NCBI RefSeq assembly: GCF_000380125.1
Contig: NZ_KB904562.1
Coordinates: 236,289-300,288, forward strand
Source: Streptococcus ovis DSM 16829
GTDB taxonomy: Bacteria > Bacillota > Bacilli > Lactobacillales > Streptococcaceae
Length of the DNA stretch: 64,000 nucleotides
Reading direction: 5' to 3'
The notes beneath the pieces are model-generated. The model was not told the DNA's origin. It made no database searches and worked only from the letters and a program-made list of their open reading frames with translations. How positions within the stretch are numbered: the first letter of the stretch is position 1; each line of letters starts with the position of its first letter. A program made the position numbers and the translations under genes. Below, one piece after another: positions 1 to 8,336 of this stretch.

Positions 1-239
1 AAGAGTCCAACCGAATTGAAATGAGAAACATTTCAGAAAATGGAGAAGGTTCAGGTATTTACATTGCAGGGATGTATGGAGCAAGTATCAGCATTCTTCC
101 AGTGGGTGTGCCTTTGACAAATTTTGCTACTCCAGGAGAGGTCGATATTAGTGATACTTCTAAAGAAAGAATTTTTATTACACAATCATTCAGGACACCT
201 GAAGAGGCGGCAAATGAGATGTATTACCGTCAAAAATAG
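1..239 (+). CDS. C-terminal part of an unrecognised protein (cut by window start)
   Basis: An open frame enters from before base 1 (codons in phase with base 3) and ends at a TAA at 237-239, giving about 79 residues with no stop upstream. Visible features are a hydrophobic glycine-rich stretch (GSGIYIAGMYGASISILPVG) and a charged end. I do not recognise the family. An internal ATG at 21 has no ribosome site, so this is read as the tail of a longer gene. It precedes the WYL regulator in the same direction, with an intervening promoter. Confidence 0.5.
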   Translation, partial: ESNRIEMRNISENGEGSGIYIAGMYGASISILPVGVPLTNFATPGEVDISDTSKERIFITQSFRTPEEAANEMYYRQK

Positions 240-312
240 TCTTCATCAAGCAATGAAGGCAGCTGCTTTCATCCAATATGGCTGTTTTAAGGAGTAAATG
301 CCAATCATTCAT

Positions 313-340
313 TTGTGTTCGTACATAGTTGAGATATAAT
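313..340 (+). promoter_or_regulatory. sigma-A promoter for the WYL regulator gene
   Basis: A consensus -10 TATAAT lies at 335-340 with TTGTGT at 313-318 (16-bp spacer). The start codon is 24 bases downstream of the -10, preceded by GGAGGT. Inference from spacing and consensus only. Confidence 0.55.
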
Positions 341-363
341 AGTGAGAGAGTAACGGAGGTTCT

Positions 364-1452
364 ATGGTTCAAAAAGATAATAGTGGTAAGAGGCAGATGG
401 CAATGTTGCTTCAGTTATTAGATGGTCAGAGGTTAAATAAAAAAGACTTGGAGTCACTGTATCATGTATCGCCTCGTACCATCCAAAATGATATTGCTCA
501 AATTAAGCAGGTATTGGAAGAGTATATGACGCAGCGATATGATGTACTAGCAGAAGGCAAAGTACCAGAGGATATGTTGCGGAATCGCTATCAAGTGCAA
601 TTAGATAAGTCCAGTGGGCTGGGGGAGTATTTTGTCTGTGAAAATATTACCAAACTATCGAGTTTGAGGAGGCTGTTGTCTATTGATGAACGTGCGATTA
701 TCATTAAAATTTTGCTTGAAAGTCGTGCCTTATCAAAGGACGAAATGGTGACACTGGTTCAACGGATTGTGCAATTAGGGGAAGCTAGTCCATATCTGGA
801 GGAAAGTATCCGCAATGAGGTATTTCTTTATCAAGGCGTCCCAAATAAGCAGATGATGAAGATTTTAGGGGTCATCTATCATGCGATTGAACAGCGATTG
901 GAAATCAGTTTTGATTATACAAAAAACTTTGTCAAACACCATTTCCGAAAAATACCAGAACAAGTATACTTTCAGGACCTGTATTTCTATATGGTGTCTG
1001 AGCATCATACCAGCCAAGATGACCGTGATTTGAGTCAGTTGAATAAGTTTCGTATCAATAATATGGAAAATATTCAGGTACATAACAAAGGTCGAAGCTT
1101 GGATCTTCACAATCGTTTCCAAGCGGGAGAGCTTCGAAATCACTCTGGCATGTGGGGCTATTTTGGTAAGCCCATTACTCTTAGTATTGAATTTTACTAT
1201 GACCCTGTTTACGTCTTAGACCGATTTCCAGGGGCAAAAATCATTTCTCAGCATTTTGATGAAACACTACAGCAAATGGTGAGTCGCATTGATATCCCGA
1301 CAAATGATGGCTATGGCGTGAAGATGTGGCTCTTGATGCAGTCTGATCAGTTGAAAATCTTATCTCCAAAATCGGTTCGAGATTATGTGATTCAAAGTGC
1401 GCAGAATATGCTAGCCTATTATTCGGATGATGAGAAAAAATCTAAGGGTTGA
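364..1452 (+). CDS. WYL-domain transcriptional regulator
   Basis: A 362-residue protein with an N-terminal DeoR-like winged helix-turn-helix (about residues 10-60, including LLDGQRLNKKDLESLYHVS) and a central-to-C-terminal WYL-type ligand domain (about 165-240, with FDYTKNFVKHHFRKIPEQV and the YFYMV strand). Family members sense small molecules or nucleic acids and usually repress or activate stress or DNA-related genes. The ATG follows a strong GGAGGT site. It appears monocistronic: it has its own promoter and a terminator downstream. Its target is unknown. The strand and frame are secure; the ligand is not predictable. Confidence 0.8.
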   Translation: MVQKDNSGKRQMAMLLQLLDGQRLNKKDLESLYHVSPRTIQNDIAQIKQVLEEYMTQRYDVLAEGKVPEDMLRNRYQVQLDKSSGLGEYFVCENITKLSSLRRLLSIDERAIIIKILLESRALSKDEMVTLVQRIVQLGEASPYLEESIRNEVFLYQGVPNKQMMKILGVIYHAIEQRLEISFDYTKNFVKHHFRKIPEQVYFQDLYFYMVSEHHTSQDDRDLSQLNKFRINNMENIQVHNKGRSLDLHNRFQAGELRNHSGMWGYFGKPITLSIEFYYDPVYVLDRFPGAKIISQHFDETLQQMVSRIDIPTNDGYGVKMWLLMQSDQLKILSPKSVRDYVIQSAQNMLAYYSDDEKKSKG

Positions 1453-1575
1453 ATATCTTCACAAAATGGCGACAACAGACCGAGGTCGATAGTGTGTTTC
1501 AACCATCATGTAGTAGGAAAAAGACACTGCCGAGTGAGCAGCAGACGAGGACCAGATGCCATATATCGTCAGAAA

Positions 1576-1603
1576 TTGAGCACTTTACAGGGTGCTCAAT
1601 TTT
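1576..1603 (+). terminator. Intrinsic terminator downstream of the WYL gene
   Basis: Stem TTGAGCAC (1576-1583) pairs with GTGCTCAA (1592-1599) across an 8-base loop and is followed by a short T-run. It separates the WYL gene from the promoter of the dehydrogenase gene. Confidence 0.7.
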
Positions 1604-1616
1604 CCAAAATTAGTTG

Positions 1617-1645
1617 TTGCAATTTTCAGAAAATTCTGTTATAGT
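1617..1645 (+). promoter_or_regulatory. sigma-A promoter for the alcohol dehydrogenase gene
   Basis: TTGCAA at 1617-1622, a 17-bp spacer and TATAGT at 1640-1645. A hairpin in the leader, TTTTTGAG (1659-1666) with CTCAAAAA (1675-1682), lies between the promoter and the start codon and could modulate expression. It lacks a T-run on the + strand beyond the stem itself. Confidence 0.6.
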
Positions 1646-1712
1646 ATCATTTATACAGTTTTTGAGGTTCTTTTCTCAAAAATGACAATCATGTATTTTA
1701 GGAGGATATCAG

Positions 1713-2807
1713 ATGGCAACAAATGTAATGGCAAATTATAGTTATGGCGAGGACTGTTTTCAAGAAATTCCAAATGTAATGGCCTCTTATCATGTAAAAC
1801 GTGTTGTTTTAATTGGTGGGAAACGGGCTCTTGAAAGTTCAGCGGCTGAAGTAAAAGCCGTATTGGAGCAAGCTGGTATTCAAGTAACAGGTAGTTTTGT
1901 TTATGGGATTGATTCTACTCAATCCAATATTGACAAACTGGTTGCCACACCAGAAGTGCAAGAAGCAGATGCTATTTTCGGTTTTGGCGGGGGGAAAGCC
2001 ATTGATACTGCCAAGGTAGTCGCAACGGAACTTGAAAAGGATATTTTTACATTTCCAACTATTTGTTCGAATTGCTCCGCCGGGACAGCGATTGCGGTTG
2101 TCTATAATGACGACCACTCCTTTTTAAAATATAGTTTGACGGTAGCGCCTCTCCATATCTTTATCAATACGCGTGTGATTGCTCATGCGCCTGAAAAATA
2201 TTTTTGGGCTGGTATCGGGGATGGTATATCTAAGGCACCTGAAGTAGAGCGGGCAGTGAAAGAAGCTAAGAAGAATGGCCTCGACCATCTCCCGCATACA
2301 GCAGTTTTGGGGCAAGCTGTAGCCCTCTCATCCAAAGATGCCTTTTATGAATATGGTGCCCAAGGCTTGTCAGACGTTCGAAATCATCACGCTTCCCGAG
2401 CAGTTGAAGAGATTGCTCTTGATATTGTTGTATCAACGGGTTACGCTTCAAATTTGGTCAACCAACCAGACTTTTATTACAATTCCTGTCATGCCCATGC
2501 CTTTTATAATGGGACAACAGCAGTTGCGCGTGAAGGAGAGTACTTGCATGGTGTCGTTGTGTCATTTGGTGTTCTAGTTCTCCATGCTTATTTTGATGAG
2601 CAGGAAGAATTGGAACGTGTCGCACGATTCAACAAGAGCATAGGTTTGCCGACAACTCTAGCAGAAATTGGTTTGACGGATAAGGATATCCAAACGGTAG
2701 TCCAAGTGGCTCTGACTACGAATGAGTATAAGCATACGCCATTTGATCCAGACAGATTTGCAGAAGCCATTCGAGTGGCTGATCGTCTAGGTCAAAGTTT
2801 AACCTAA
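1713..2807 (+). CDS. Iron-containing alcohol/glycerol dehydrogenase family protein
   Basis: A 364-residue group III (GldA-like) dehydrogenase. The nucleotide-binding GGGKAIDTAK motif lies near residue 90. Metal-ligand regions include the GIGDGISKAPE aspartate (about 170), the CHAHAFYNG histidine (about 258) and HGVVVSFG (about 278). Members oxidise glycerol or reduce small carbonyls such as hydroxyacetone with NAD. The ATG has a GGAGGA site. It stands alone between two terminators. The precise substrate is uncertain because streptococci carry several paralogues, including the separate FucO-type enzyme in this window. Confidence 0.8.
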   Translation: MATNVMANYSYGEDCFQEIPNVMASYHVKRVVLIGGKRALESSAAEVKAVLEQAGIQVTGSFVYGIDSTQSNIDKLVATPEVQEADAIFGFGGGKAIDTAKVVATELEKDIFTFPTICSNCSAGTAIAVVYNDDHSFLKYSLTVAPLHIFINTRVIAHAPEKYFWAGIGDGISKAPEVERAVKEAKKNGLDHLPHTAVLGQAVALSSKDAFYEYGAQGLSDVRNHHASRAVEEIALDIVVSTGYASNLVNQPDFYYNSCHAHAFYNGTTAVAREGEYLHGVVVSFGVLVLHAYFDEQEELERVARFNKSIGLPTTLAEIGLTDKDIQTVVQVALTTNEYKHTPFDPDRFAEAIRVADRLGQSLT

Positions 2808-2818
2808 ACAAGTGAGTA

Positions 2819-2846
2819 ATCCCCATCTCCATTATGGGGATTTTTT
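2819..2846 (+). terminator. Intrinsic terminator after the dehydrogenase gene
   Basis: Stem ATCCCCAT (2819-2826) with ATGGGGAT (2834-2841), 7-base loop, followed by a T-run to 2846. Confidence 0.85.
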
Positions 2847-2879
2847 GATATAATAAATAGTAAGAAAAGGAGGAGATTG

Positions 2880-3257
2880 ATGAAAACGATTCAGACGGAT
2901 AAAGCGCCTGCTGCGATTGGTCCATATGTACAGGGGAAAGTTGTAGGAAATCTCTTATTTGCTTCAGGACAGATACCGCTATCACCTGAAACTGGGGAAG
3001 TTGTTGGAAAGACTATACAGGAACAGACAGAGCAGGTCTTGAAAAACATCCAGGCTATTTTAACGGAGGCCGGGACGGATTTTGATCATGTGGTAAAAAC
3101 GACCTGTTTCTTGAAAGATATGAATGATTTTGCTGCCTTCAATGAGGTTTATGCGACGGCATTTAAAGAGGAATTTCCAGCTCGCTCTGCGATTGAAGTG
3201 GCTCGCTTACCACGAGATGTTAACATTGAGATTGAAGTGATTGCTGTTGTTGAATAA
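2880..3257 (+). CDS. ridA: RidA family reactive-intermediate deaminase
   Basis: A 125-residue YjgF/YER057c/UK114 protein, full length for the family. RidA hydrolyses reactive enamine/imine intermediates made by PLP enzymes. The conserved C-terminal block ARSAIEVARLPRDVNIEIEV carries the active-site arginine region. The ATG at 2880 is preceded by AAAAGGAGG; the TTG three bases earlier is less likely. It lies 33 bp before rapZ in the same direction, so it may be cotranscribed. Confidence 0.9.
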   Translation: MKTIQTDKAPAAIGPYVQGKVVGNLLFASGQIPLSPETGEVVGKTIQEQTEQVLKNIQAILTEAGTDFDHVVKTTCFLKDMNDFAAFNEVYATAFKEEFPARSAIEVARLPRDVNIEIEVIAVVE

Positions 3258-3290
3258 GTAAGGACAGGTAAGCTATTGAAAGGAGAACAG

Positions 3291-4178
3291 ATGGAAGATA
3301 AAATTCATCTTGTTGTTGTAACCGGGATGAGTGGAGCAGGAAAAACGGTTGCCATTCAGTCCTTTGAGGATTTAGGGTATTTTACAGTGGACAATATGCC
3401 TCCAACCCTTTTACCAAAATTTTTAGAATTGATTCGCCATAATCAAGATAACGATAAATTGGCAATTGTAGTGGATATGAGGAGTCGTTCCTTCTTTTCA
3501 CAAATTCGTACGGTTTTAGATGAGATTGAGGCTGCAGATGATCTTGATTTCAAAATTCTGTTCCTAGATGCAACGGATAGTGAATTAGTAGCGCGCTATA
3601 AAGAAACGCGCCGTTCCCATCCCCTATCTGCAGATGGCCGTGTTCTGGACGGTATTCACTTGGAGCGGGAGTTATTAGCACCTTTAAAAAATATGAGTCA
3701 GAACGTCATTGATACAACGGAACTGACCCCTCGTCAATTGCGTAAGGCTATTTCTGAACAGTTTGCCAGCAATGACAATCAGCCATCTTTCCGCATTGAA
3801 GTCATGTCATTTGGCTTTAAATATGGGCTTCCACTGGATGCTGACCTTGTATTTGATGTGCGTTTCTTGCCAAATCCTTATTATCAAGTCGAACTACGGA
3901 ATTTGACTGGTTTGGATGATGCAGTGTTCAACTATGTGATGGATCATGAAGAGTCAGAAGAATTTTACAAGCACCTGTTGGGCTTAATCGAGCCTATTTT
4001 GCCTGGTTATCAGAAAGAAGGAAAATCTGTCTTGACCATTGCAATTGGTTGTACAGGTGGACAACATAGAAGTGTTGCCTTTGCGAAGCGATTGGCAGAT
4101 GATTTGGAAAAAAATTGGATTGTCAATAGGAGCCATCGTGATAAAGACAAGCGTAAGGAGACGGTCAATCGCTCATGA
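3291..4178 (+). CDS. rapZ: RapZ family nucleotide-binding protein
   Basis: A 295-residue protein with a P-loop GMSGAGKT at residues 12-19 and the conserved C-terminal [12 protein letters not shown] block. In E. coli the homologue guides RNase E to GlmZ small RNA. In Firmicutes (YvcJ) it binds nucleotides and influences competence and cell-wall metabolism. The start at 3291 is chosen because AAAGGAGAACAG immediately precedes it; an in-frame upstream start at 3276 would place the ribosome site inside the gene. The stop overlaps the yvcK start by four bases, so rapZ-yvcK-whiA are translationally coupled. Confidence 0.93.
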   Translation: MEDKIHLVVVTGMSGAGKTVAIQSFEDLGYFTVDNMPPTLLPKFLELIRHNQDNDKLAIVVDMRSRSFFSQIRTVLDEIEAADDLDFKILFLDATDSELVARYKETRRSHPLSADGRVLDGIHLERELLAPLKNMSQNVIDTTELTPRQLRKAISEQFASNDNQPSFRIEVMSFGFKYGLPLDADLVFDVRFLPNPYYQVELRNLTGLDDAVFNYVMDHEESEEFYKHLLGLIEPILPGYQKEGKSVLTIAIGCTGGQHRSVAFAKRLADDLEKNWIVNRSHRDKDKRKETVNRS

Positions 4179-5149
4179 GAAAGCCTAAAATAACGATTAT
4201 TGGTGGTGGAACAGGGATTCCTGTCATTTTGAAGAGTCTTCGGGACAAGGATGTGGAGATTACAGCCATTGTGACGGTAGCAGACGACGGCGGATCTTCC
4301 GGTGAGATTCGTCAAGCGCTCCAAGTCACGCCTCCCGGGGATTTGCGAAATGTCCTTTTAGCGATGAGTGATATGCCCAAGTTGTACGAGCGGATTTTCC
4401 AATACCGTTTTGCAGAGACGGATGGTGCTTTGGCAGGTCATCCCTTAGGGAATCTGTTAATTGCAGGGATTTCAGAGATGCAGGGTTCGACTTATAATGC
4501 CATGCAACTCTTGTCCAAGTTTTTCCATACAACAGGTAAAATTTATCCATCAAGCGAGAATGCCCTGACCTTGCATGCAATTTTCAAAGATGGTCATGAG
4601 GTTGTTGGCGAAAGTAAAATTGCGGGTTATTCAGGCTTGATTGACCACGTATATGTGACGAATTCCTATAATGATGATGAGCCGACAGCTAGTCGTAAGG
4701 TGGTCGATAGTATTTTAGAAAGTGACATGATTGTCTTGGGACCAGGTTCACTCTTTACCTCTATTTTGCCAAATTTGATGATTTCTGAAATTGGTCAAGC
4801 CCTTCGCCAGACAAAAGCAGAAGTGACATATGTCTGCAATATCATGACCCAGCGGGGAGAAACGGAATTTTTCTCAGATTGTGATCATGTACGCGTGCTC
4901 AATGAGCATCTAGGTGAAGATGTGATTGATACTGTTTTGGTGAATATCGAACCCGTACCACAGGATTACATGGATACGCATCAATTTGATGAATATTTGG
5001 TGCAGGTAAAGCATGATTTTTCTGGATTGCAGGAGAGAGTCAAGCGTGTGATTTCCTCTAATTTTCTTCGATTGGAAAATGGTGGAGCTTTTCATGATGG
5101 GGATTTTGTAGTAGAAGAACTGCTCAAGATTATCAAGGTGCGGTCATGA
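4175..5149 (+). CDS. yvcK: YvcK family gluconeogenesis/morphology factor
   Basis: A 324-residue protein of the CofD-like/UPF0052 family. It starts with the glycine-rich [15 protein letters not shown] motif and carries [11 protein letters not shown] and GNLLIAG blocks typical of YvcK. B. subtilis YvcK is needed for growth on gluconeogenic carbon sources and for peptidoglycan homeostasis and binds UDP-sugars. It overlaps rapZ upstream and whiA downstream by ATGA-type junctions, the conserved Firmicute operon order. Confidence 0.93.
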   Translation: MRKPKITIIGGGTGIPVILKSLRDKDVEITAIVTVADDGGSSGEIRQALQVTPPGDLRNVLLAMSDMPKLYERIFQYRFAETDGALAGHPLGNLLIAGISEMQGSTYNAMQLLSKFFHTTGKIYPSSENALTLHAIFKDGHEVVGESKIAGYSGLIDHVYVTNSYNDDEPTASRKVVDSILESDMIVLGPGSLFTSILPNLMISEIGQALRQTKAEVTYVCNIMTQRGETEFFSDCDHVRVLNEHLGEDVIDTVLVNIEPVPQDYMDTHQFDEYLVQVKHDFSGLQERVKRVISSNFLRLENGGAFHDGDFVVEELLKIIKVRS

Positions 5150-6057
5150 GTTTTACAGTTCAAGTAAAGGAAGAATTGCTAGCCCAAGGACAGATGGCTA
5201 AGACGGAATTGGCAGCGATTATCAAATTGTCAGGGAGTATTGGGCTGTCCTCTAACGGATTGACGTTATCAATTTCGACTGAGAATGCCAAGATTGCCCG
5301 CCACATTTATGAGATGATTTGGCATTTTTATGGTCTCAAGGCAGACATTCGTCACCATCAGAAAACGAATCTGAGGAAAAATCGTGTTTATACTGTATTT
5401 TTAGATACAGGTGTGAATGAAATTTTGGACAAGCTGTATCTAGCGGATTCCTTTTTTGGAATGGAAACAGGGATTGCACCAGCGATTTCAGAAAACGATG
5501 CGCGTGCGCAAGCCTATTTGAGAGGGGCTTTTTTAGCCAGTGGATCGATTAAAGACCCTGAAAAAGGACGTTACCAGTTAGAAATTGCTTCTGTATACAG
5601 TGACCATGCTCATGACTTGGCAGCACTCTTACAGAAATTTTTGCTGGATGCAAAAGTGATTGAGCGCTCTAAAGGGACGATTACCTATTTGCAACGAGCA
5701 GAAGATATTATGGATTTTTTGCTAGTGATTGGTGCGGAAAATGCTAAGGTAGAATTTGAAAATGTTAAAATTTTACGAGAAGCACGAAATGATATCAATC
5801 GGGCCAATAATGCCGAAACAGCTAATATTGCTAGAACCGTCACAGCAAGTATGAAAACGATCAATAATATCGCTAAAATCATCGATACGATTGGCTTAGA
5901 CCAGTTGCCTGCTGATTTACAGGAAGTGGCGCAACTGCGTGTCCATCATCCAGATTATTCGATTCAACAATTGGCAGATAGCCTGACACATCCTATTACC
6001 AAAAGCGGGGTCAATCATCGCCTTCGGAAAATCAATAAAATTGCGGAAGAATTGTAG
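5146..6057 (+). CDS. whiA: WhiA DNA-binding protein
   Basis: A 303-residue protein with an N-terminal LAGLIDADG-like homing-endonuclease fold region (about residues 10-180, e.g. [21 protein letters not shown]) and a C-terminal helix-turn-helix (about 220-300, [20 protein letters not shown]). WhiA regulates sporulation in Actinobacteria and cell division or chromosome segregation in Firmicutes. It is the last gene of the rapZ-yvcK-whiA operon. The start codon overlaps the end of yvcK. Confidence 0.93.
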   Translation: MSFTVQVKEELLAQGQMAKTELAAIIKLSGSIGLSSNGLTLSISTENAKIARHIYEMIWHFYGLKADIRHHQKTNLRKNRVYTVFLDTGVNEILDKLYLADSFFGMETGIAPAISENDARAQAYLRGAFLASGSIKDPEKGRYQLEIASVYSDHAHDLAALLQKFLLDAKVIERSKGTITYLQRAEDIMDFLLVIGAENAKVEFENVKILREARNDINRANNAETANIARTVTASMKTINNIAKIIDTIGLDQLPADLQEVAQLRVHHPDYSIQQLADSLTHPITKSGVNHRLRKINKIAEEL

Positions 6058-6066
6058 AGAAAATAC

Positions 6067-6095
6067 TTTACAAGCACCAGCCTATTTGCTAAAAT
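6067..6095 (+). promoter_or_regulatory. sigma-A promoter for rplS
   Basis: TTTACA at 6067-6072, a 17-bp spacer and TAAAAT at 6090-6095. It gives rplS transcription independent of whiA, with a transcribed leader of about 80 nt. Confidence 0.65.
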
Positions 6096-6101
6096 AATAA
6101 G

Positions 6102-6175
6102 AGTGTGTAATGGACGCACAAAAATACAGTTTATCCGCTGGGTTTAAAAGCACCTAAGATTGACAAAGATAGGAG
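6102..6175 (+). ncRNA. Probable ribosomal protein L19 leader
   Basis: The roughly 80-nt transcribed segment between the rplS promoter and its ribosome site is where low-GC Gram-positives carry the autoregulatory L19 leader. It contains the conserved-looking run with TTTATCCGCTGGGTTTAAA. The call rests on position and general resemblance. I did not fold it against the covariance model, so a plain untranslated leader remains possible. Confidence 0.45.
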
Positions 6176-6182
6176 AAAATAA

Positions 6183-6530
6183 ATGAATCCATTGATCCAA
6201 AGTTTGACAGAAGGTCAACTTCGTACTGATATTCCATCATTCCGTCCTGGTGACACTGTCCGCGTTCACGCGAAAGTTGTCGAAGGAAACCGCGAACGTA
6301 TCCAGGTTTTCGAGGGTGTTGTAATCTCTCGTAAAGGCCAAGGCATTTCAGAAATGTACACAGTTCGTAAAATTTCTGGCGGTATCGGTGTGGAACGTAC
6401 ATTCCCAATCCACACTCCACGTGTTGACAAGATTGAAGTCGTACGTTACGGTAAAGTACGTCGTGCGAAATTGTACTACTTGCGTGCGCTTCAAGGTAAA
6501 GCAGCTCGTATCAAAGAAATCCGTCGGTAA
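6183..6530 (+). CDS. rplS: 50S ribosomal protein L19
   Basis: A 115-residue protein, full length for bacterial L19, with the signature [20 protein letters not shown] and the C-terminal [22 protein letters not shown]19 sits at the 30S-50S interface. The ATG follows AGGAGAAAATAA. Codon choice is strongly biased, as expected for a highly expressed gene. Two tandem terminators follow. Confidence 0.98.
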   Translation: MNPLIQSLTEGQLRTDIPSFRPGDTVRVHAKVVEGNRERIQVFEGVVISRKGQGISEMYTVRKISGGIGVERTFPIHTPRVDKIEVVRYGKVRRAKLYYLRALQGKAARIKEIRR

Positions 6531-6571
6531 TTAGGATACAAAAGGCGTGAAGAAATCCGTATGAAAATAGG

Positions 6572-6615
6572 AAATTAGTTGAAAATCAAAGATTTTCTAG
6601 CTAATTTATCTTTTT
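6572..6615 (+). terminator. First of two tandem terminators after rplS
   Basis: A long imperfect hairpin: AAATTAG and GAAAATC (6572-6587) pair with GATTTTC and CTAATTT (6591-6607) around a small internal bulge, followed by ATCTTTTT. Confidence 0.65.
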
Positions 6616-6647
6616 CACTAGGATTTTAGCCTGTGTTCAACTACGGT

Positions 6648-6688
6648 GAAAAAGTTCTGTTTGCAAACAGAACTTTTTCTTTTTTTAC
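6648..6688 (+). terminator. Second tandem terminator after rplS
   Basis: A perfect stem AAAAAGTTCTG... paired with CAGAACTTTTT about a short TTTGCAAA centre, followed by CTTTTTTT. This is among the strongest terminators in the window. Confidence 0.9.
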
Positions 6689-6840
6689 ACCGCTCGTTGG
6701 CTGTGCTCGATTCGGGTTCCGAGGTTCTCGGATAAGTTTTTGGCATGTTTTCACTATAGTATTGAAGGTTCTGTTCCAAGTAGGACTGTTTCATTTTGTT
6801 AAATATTCATAAAGTAATTGTAAAATTCTACTGATTTTAT

Positions 6841-6874
6841 AGTATTTTACATGTTAAATACTGTATAATATAAT
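6841..6874 (+). promoter_or_regulatory. Promoter overlapped by a 22-bp palindromic operator
   Basis: Positions 6841-6862 form a 22-bp inverted repeat with one mismatched pair (left arm AGTATTTTACA, right arm TGTTAAATACT). It contains the -35 TTTACA (6846-6851). Two overlapping -10 hexamers TATAAT follow at 6864-6869 and 6869-6874; the second has the ideal 17-bp spacing. A dimeric repressor binding here would block transcription of the gene at 6895. Confidence 0.6.
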
Positions 6875-6894
6875 GTAAAAAGTGAGGGTGCATC

Positions 6895-7572
6895 ATGTTA
6901 GAAGAAAAAAAGATTCCATCGGTGTTGTCAGATTTGAGACAAGAAATCATTGAAGTCCCGAATGCCATCCAAGAATGTTCCGGTATTCGGATTTACGGCC
7001 GTGTCATCCGTTCGATTTTGTTTTCAACAGATGTTGCGATTATTGCGAATCATAATGCGGATGCTGTCTTGGCGGTGTACCCATTTACTCCTCATCCAGC
7101 TATTTTAAAAAGTATTATGCAGGTGGCTTCTGTTCCTGTACTAGCAGGTGTAGGCGGTGGTTTGACCAAAGGGACGCGCTCAGCCAACATGAGCCTTTTT
7201 TCGGAATCAGAGGGAGCGATGGCGGTAGTTGTGAATGGCCCAACAAATGTTCAAACGATTGAGAAGATTGAACAGATGATTGATATCCCCATCATTTATA
7301 CTGTTGTTTCGGAGAAGGTGGATTTAGATGCTCGAATTGCGGCAGGAGTAGATATTTTAAATGTGAGCTGTGGACCAGACACGAGTGTTGTAGTCCGTAA
7401 CATTCGGAAATCTTATCCAGACTTTCCAATTATTGCGACAGGGGGGCCGACTGAAGAAAGTATTCGTGAGGTGATTGCTGCGGGCGCGAATGCTGTGACC
7501 TATACACCACCTAGCAATGGGGACTTGTTTAAAGAAAAAATGAAAAAATACCGCCAGCAGTTACATCAGTAG
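6895..7572 (+). CDS. Uncharacterised TIM-barrel (hydrolase/aldolase-like) protein
   Basis: A 225-residue protein with the alternating beta/alpha pattern of a small phosphate-binding TIM barrel. A strand-loop ADAVLAVYPFTPHP lies near residue 60, and a C-terminal IIATGGPTEESIREVIAAGANAVTYTP resembles phosphate-binding loops 7 and 8 of NanE, TrpC or QPRTase-like enzymes. No catalytic set identifies a reaction. The ATG has a GAGGG site. The gene stands alone under a promoter with a large palindrome, so it is probably inducible. It is the last chromosomal gene before the tRNA that holds the ICE. Confidence 0.6.
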   Translation: MLEEKKIPSVLSDLRQEIIEVPNAIQECSGIRIYGRVIRSILFSTDVAIIANHNADAVLAVYPFTPHPAILKSIMQVASVPVLAGVGGGLTKGTRSANMSLFSESEGAMAVVVNGPTNVQTIEKIEQMIDIPIIYTVVSEKVDLDARIAAGVDILNVSCGPDTSVVVRNIRKSYPDFPIIATGGPTEESIREVIAAGANAVTYTPPSNGDLFKEKMKKYRQQLHQ

Positions 7573-7592
7573 GCATTTCATCTACTTTTTTC

Positions 7593-7621
7593 TTGAATTT
7601 TTCTTTGGAATAAGGTAGTAT
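7593..7621 (+). promoter_or_regulatory. Promoter of the tRNA-Arg gene
   Basis: TTGAAT at 7593-7598, a 17-bp spacer and TAGTAT at 7616-7621, ending 12 bases before the mature tRNA 5' end. Confidence 0.55.
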
Positions 7622-7632
7622 GGAAAGTGTCT

Positions 7633-7704
7633 CTTCCCTTAGTTAAATGGATATAACAAATTCCTCCTAAGAATTAGTTGCAGGTTCGATTCCTGCAGGG
7701 GAGA
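7633..7704 (+). tRNA. tRNA-Arg (anticodon CCU)
   Basis: A full cloverleaf can be drawn. The acceptor CTTCCCT (7633-7639) pairs with AGGGGAG (7697-7703) with one G-U pair. The D arm is GTTA/TAAC, the anticodon stem AATTC/GAATT with loop CTCCTAA (anticodon CCT), and the T stem GCAGG/CCTGC around TTCGATT. The discriminator is A and CCA is not encoded. Its 3' end doubles as the ICE attachment core, and the ICE restores the tRNA intact on integration. Confidence 0.95.
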
Positions 7705-7706
7705 TA
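7694..7706 (+). repeat. attL core of the ICE
   Basis: TGCAGGGGAGATA, identical to attR at 36270-36282. It covers the end of the T stem, the 3' acceptor strand and the discriminator of tRNA-Arg, the usual target segment of tyrosine integrases. Confidence 0.9.
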
Positions 7707-7797
7707 TTTCAAAACATAAAGAAAAGTAAATTATTGGTATAATGGCAATCGTCACAATTTGATTTTTAAAAAATACTTTAGATTTTTTAAACTTTTT

Positions 7798-7815
7798 GAC
7801 CAATCACTGACCATA
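7798..7815 (+). promoter_or_regulatory. Putative left arm-type integrase sites
   Basis: Two direct repeats, GACCAAT (7798-7804) and GACCATA (7809-7815), start exactly 11 bp apart, one helical turn. The same GACCA pair with the same 11-bp spacing occurs inside the right end (36202-36220). Tyrosine integrases of this kind have an N-terminal arm-binding domain, so these are inferred arm sites. Confidence 0.5.
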
Positions 7816-7953
7816 TTTTGTCCAGGCATGGTTATTTTGATCAAAAATAATAATAATATTGAATATGAAATAGAGAATGTTATGGAATATAATGTTTTTT
7901 ATTTTGCAGTTGATAATATTAAAAAAATAGTTTTGATTGAAATGTATTATAAT

Positions 7954-7999
7954 TTGATTATTTTGTTTAAATGCGTTATAATTGATTTACAAATGTAAA
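7954..7999 (+). promoter_or_regulatory. Toxin-antitoxin promoter and operator
   Basis: TTGATT (7954-7959), 17-bp spacer, TATAAT (7977-7982), followed by TTTACA-AA-TGTAAA (7986-7999). The palindrome covers the start-site region. Type II antitoxins commonly bind such sites to repress their own operon. Confidence 0.55.
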
Positions 8000-8014
8000 A
8001 GGAGTGTATAACAA

Positions 8015-8326
8015 ATGGCTACAAAAGTTTTTTCAAAGCGAGTTGATTCAAGATTGCTAGATAATGTGTCGGAGATATATGCTTCTTTAGGTACTAGTAC
8101 TCAAGAGGCGTTTGTGATGTTTCTTAAGAAAAGTCAAGAAGTCGGAGGCTTACCATTTGAATTGCGTAAGCAAGTTGATATTACGGATTTTGATAATGAC
8201 GGAAAATATATTACCGATGAAAGAATAGCGATGGCAAAAAAACGTATTGGAAGTTACGATGAAAAGCGTGCTATTGATTTTGATAGAAGTAATCCAGAAC
8301 ATATGAAATGGTTATTTGAGGAATAG
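8015..8326 (+). CDS. RelB/DinJ-like antitoxin
   Basis: A 103-residue protein with an N-terminal ribbon-helix-helix-like segment (TKVFSKRVDSRLLDNVSEIYASLGTSTQEAFVMFLKKS, residues about 3-40) followed by an acidic, probably disordered tail that would cover the toxin. RelB/DinJ antitoxins bind DNA as dimers. The ATG follows AAAAGGAG, and 10 bp separate its stop from the toxin start. The pairing of a RelB-like antitoxin with a MazF/PemK-like toxin is a mixed arrangement. Such a pair at the ICE end probably stabilises the element. Confidence 0.7.
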   Translation: MATKVFSKRVDSRLLDNVSEIYASLGTSTQEAFVMFLKKSQEVGGLPFELRKQVDITDFDNDGKYITDERIAMAKKRIGSYDEKRAIDFDRSNPEHMKWLFEE

Positions 8327-8336
8327 GAAGGTATAA

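Larger units (their letters stand above)
7707..8014. other. AT-rich gene-free left end of the ICE with a toxin-antitoxin promoter
   Basis: No convincing gene is present. An open frame of 79 codons from 7759 starts at TTG with no ribosome site and encodes low-complexity I/N/F-rich sequence. The stretch holds the arm sites, a sigma-A promoter (TTGATT 7954-7959, 17 bp, TATAAT 7977-7982) and a 14-bp palindrome TTTACAAATGTAAA (7986-7999) just before the antitoxin ribosome site, probably the autoregulatory operator. Confidence 0.6.

Noticed and set aside
7759-7998. 79-codon open frame at the ICE left end
   Set aside because: TTG start without ribosome site, low-complexity AT-rich translation, and it covers a good promoter and palindrome for the antitoxin gene.
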